Shown: one piece after another, positions 5,757-7,863 of the stretch
How positions within the stretch are numbered: position 1 is the stretch's first letter
Layout: each line of letters begins with the position of its first letter
Source of the DNA: Candidatus Omnitrophota bacterium
GTDB lineage: Bacteria; Omnitrophota; Gorgyraeia; Gygaellales; Profunditerraquicolaceae
Assembly: GCA_028710845.1 (NCBI GenBank)
Contig: JAQTTI010000048.1
Coordinates: 1 to 7,863, forward strand
Direction: 5' to 3'
Length of the DNA stretch: 7,863 nucleotides
Program-made: the position numbers and the translations under genes
The notes under the pieces: generated by a model
What the model saw: the letters and a program-made list of their open reading frames with translations, nothing else
Told to the model about the DNA's origin: nothing
Databases searched by the model: none

Positions 5757-7391
5757 ATGAAAAATGACCTTAAAGAAGAGCTTGCTGCTTTAGTTAAAGA
5801 CACTCTTTCGCGTTTAAGCTGGCTTAAAGAATCGGATGAAATCCTGATGGACCTGCCTACCGATAAACGCTTCGGGGATTTTACCACCAATATTGCTTTA
5901 CAATTAAGCAAAGAGCTCAAGGAAAAACCACGGGAGGTAGCCAGCCGTATAGTTGAAGCTATCCAGCAAGAAATAAGCAAAACCGGCTTAAAAGAAATAG
6001 TCACTCAGGTAAAAGTTGAGGGGCCCGGTTTTATAAACTTTTACCTGAAAGAGGATTACTTTTACGATAAACTTGGCCAGATTATCTCAAAAGGAAAAGA
6101 TGGGTTAAGAATAGACCTGGGCAAGGGCAAAAAAGTTTTAATTGAGTTTGTAAGCGCTAATCCCACCGGGAGCTTATCGGTTGCCCACGCCCGCCAGGCC
6201 GCTGTAGGGGATTGTCTTGCCAATATTCTATCGTTTATCGGTTTTAAGGTAAGCCGGGAATATTATCTTAATGACGAAGGTAACCAGATTAATATACTTG
6301 GCAAATCAGTCCAGCTTCGCCTTAAAGAGCTCAAAGGAGAAAAAATAGAGTTTCCTGAAAATTATTATCAAGGCGAATATATCAGGGATTTAGCCGTACA
6401 GGCTCAGGAAGAGGATATTAAAGAAGATGATCTGGGTGAATTTGCCGCAGAGCGCATTTTAGATGTAATTAAAAAAGAGCTGGATGATTTTGGAGTCAAG
6501 TTCGACTGCTGGTATTCGCAGAAAAAATTAGCCAAAAGCGGTAAAATCGAGAAAGCCTTTGCCGAATTAAAAGAAAAAGGGTTTTTATATGAGCAGGATG
6601 GGGCGCTTTGGTTTAAATCTACGGCTTTCGGCGATGACAAGGATAGGGTAATTATTAAAAGCGACGGCAGCCAGACCTATCTTGCCCCTGATATTGCTTA
6701 TCACCAGGATAAATTCAATCGGGGGTATAGCTGGTTAATTAATTTGTGGGGGCCCGACCATCACGGTTATATCAACAGGATTAAGGCTTCTCTTGAAGCA
6801 TTTGGACATGATCAAGAAGACCTGTCGGTGGTTATTGTCCAATTAGCTACAATTTTCCGCAATGGCCAAGAGATTCAGATGTCGACCAGGCGCGGCCAAT
6901 ATATAACTTTACGGGAAGTTTTAGATGAAGTAGGCGTTGATGCAGCCAGGTTTTTCTTTTTAATGCGCCGGACCTCCAGCCACCTTGATTTTGACTTGGA
7001 GGTAGCAAAAAAACAAAGCTCTGAGAATCCGGTATATTATGTCCAATATGCCCATGCCCGGATTTGCAGTATTTTACGCAGCAGTTCTGCCAGATTAAAG
7101 AACGATTTAAACCTTTCCCTATTAAAAGAGAAAGAAGAATTGAATTTGATCAAAAAACTTCTGGAATTTGGCCCTAATTTAAATATCTGTTTGGTTACTT
7201 GCGATCCGTATATGCTTACTGTTTACCTTCAGGAGGTTGCCGAAAGTTTTCATAAATTTTACGACCTCCACCGCGTTTTAGGCCAGGATGATGATTTGAC
7301 CGGTGCCAGGCTTGCCTTGATTAAAGGCGTAAAGATTGTTCTATCCTGCGGATTGGATTTATTAGGAATAACCCAACCGGAAACGATGTAG
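5757..7391 (+). CDS. argS: Arginyl-tRNA synthetase
   Basis: This class I synthetase attaches arginine to tRNA-Arg in the cytosol. The 544-residue length is normal. The N-terminal Add1 domain covers about 1-100, with RFGDFTTNIALQL at 38-50. The Rossmann catalytic core follows, with SANPTGSLSVAHARQAAVGD at 133-152. Its HIGH element reads SVAH (141-144), so the first His is replaced while the second is kept. WGPDHHGY is at 331-338. The KMSKS position reads MSTRRG (375-380), fitting the degenerate motif of this family. SHLDFDL and SENPVYYVQYAHARICSI lead into the C-terminal DALR anticodon-binding domain (about 428-544). A 37-base gap separates it from rsfS, and the A-rich stretch before the ATG has no Shine-Dalgarno sequence. 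The start is supported by the expected Add1 N-terminus. The stop is immediately followed by recJ. Confidence 0.96.
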   Translation: MKNDLKEELAALVKDTLSRLSWLKESDEILMDLPTDKRFGDFTTNIALQLSKELKEKPREVASRIVEAIQQEISKTGLKEIVTQVKVEGPGFINFYLKEDYFYDKLGQIISKGKDGLRIDLGKGKKVLIEFVSANPTGSLSVAHARQAAVGDCLANILSFIGFKVSREYYLNDEGNQINILGKSVQLRLKELKGEKIEFPENYYQGEYIRDLAVQAQEEDIKEDDLGEFAAERILDVIKKELDDFGVKFDCWYSQKKLAKSGKIEKAFAELKEKGFLYEQDGALWFKSTAFGDDKDRVIIKSDGSQTYLAPDIAYHQDKFNRGYSWLINLWGPDHHGYINRIKASLEAFGHDQEDLSVVIVQLATIFRNGQEIQMSTRRGQYITLREVLDEVGVDAARFFFLMRRTSSHLDFDLEVAKKQSSENPVYYVQYAHARICSILRSSSARLKNDLNLSLLKEKEELNLIKKLLEFGPNLNICLVTCDPYMLTVYLQEVAESFHKFYDLHRVLGQDDDLTGARLALIKGVKIVLSCGLDLLGITQPETM

Positions 7392-7863
7392 ATGTCCACC
7401 CATACGATTCTAAAAATAGCCACTCCCCAGATTTCCTTGCAGAATCAATTTTCCAAAGAATTAGGGATTTCCAGGATATTGGCCCAAGTCCTGGTTAATC
7501 GAAAGATTACCTCTGTATCCGGCGCCGGGAAATTCCTGAAACCTTCAGTTAATGATCTCTTAAGCCCCGCTTTATTCTCCGATATGCCTAAAGCTGTAAG
7601 CCTAATCAAGAAAGCAAAGGAAAATAAGGAAAAAGTAATGGTTTTTGGTGATTATGACGTGGATGGAATTACCAGCACCGTTTTGATTAAAGATACGCTT
7701 GAAAAAATGGGCCTGAAGGTTTTGCACCATATTCCTCATAGAATAAACGAAGGCTACGGATTAAACGAGGAAATAGTTAATGCCGCAATAAAAAATCAGG
7801 TCAAGCTTGCGGTTACCTGCGACTGCGGGATAGCCAATCACAAAGAGGTGGGTCTTTTAAGGC
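7392..7863 (+). CDS. recJ: Single-stranded-DNA-specific exonuclease RecJ, N-terminal fragment
   Basis: The frame runs from the ATG directly after the argS stop to the window end, giving 157 complete codons. RecJ is a 5'-3' single-strand DNA exonuclease of the DHH phosphoesterase superfamily, acting in RecF-pathway recombination, mismatch repair and fork processing. DHH motif I is seen as VFGDYDVDGITST at about 84-96, with the metal-binding Asp residues. Next comes HHIPHRINEGYGLNEE at about 111-126, the family's PxRxxEGYGLN segment, and TCDCGIANHKE at about 142-152, corresponding to motif III. The N-terminal leader, with LGISRILAQVLVNRKI followed by an F/L-rich segment, also matches RecJ. The DHH motif proper and the DHHA1 and OB domains lie beyond the window. 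Only a weak GGAAA precedes the ATG, so coupling to argS is likely. Confidence 0.95.
   Translation, partial: MSTHTILKIATPQISLQNQFSKELGISRILAQVLVNRKITSVSGAGKFLKPSVNDLLSPALFSDMPKAVSLIKKAKENKEKVMVFGDYDVDGITSTVLIKDTLEKMGLKVLHHIPHRINEGYGLNEEIVNAAIKNQVKLAVTCDCGIANHKEVGLLR

Noticed and set aside
1..7863. Search for CRISPR arrays, tRNA or rRNA genes, insertion sequences, phage or defence genes
   Set aside because: Nearly all bases are covered by housekeeping genes, and no repeats or motifs of these classes were seen by eye.

Overview
The window is a gene-dense, moderately AT-rich bacterial segment with all ten recognised genes on the + strand. Compact operons, a short DUF5679-type zinc ribbon and a shortened CNNM-family protein are compatible with an uncultured lineage such as Candidatus Omnitrophota. 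That placement is a weak inference from gene content and style; no marker gene here settles it.

Region 1 (1-2860) is the distal part of a tryptophan operon in the order trpC (3' fragment)-trpF-trpB-trpA. Together these genes take CdRP formation through to L-tryptophan. Each gene overlaps the next by 7 to 14 bases, which points to translational coupling. Active-site residues are intact in all four, apart from the part of trpC lost at the window edge.

Region 2 (2853-5124) continues without a break. A cytosolic-looking M16 zinc peptidase overlaps trpA by 8 bases. One base after it comes a CNNM/CorC-like membrane protein with a DUF21 domain and a CBS pair but no C-terminal CorC_HlyC domain. I see no promoter or terminator between trpA and these two genes, so they may be read as the tail of the trp transcript.

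Region 3 (5125-7863) begins with a near-consensus sigma-70 promoter (TTGACA, 17-base spacer, extended TAGAAT), one base after the CNNM stop. It drives a translation and DNA-maintenance cluster: a 49-residue two-CxxC zinc-ribbon protein, the ribosomal silencing factor RsfS, arginyl-tRNA synthetase and the start of recJ (cut by the window end).

The most notable observation is that rsfS has no ATG, GTG or TTG that could serve as its start. Its only sensible start is an ATA codon, six bases behind a strong Shine-Dalgarno sequence and encoding the expected first residue of the family. This recalls the AUU start of infC, which is sensitive to initiation factor 3. It could mean that RsfS synthesis is tied to initiation fidelity, or it could be a base error. 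I found no CRISPR array, insertion sequence, tRNA, rRNA or phage gene.
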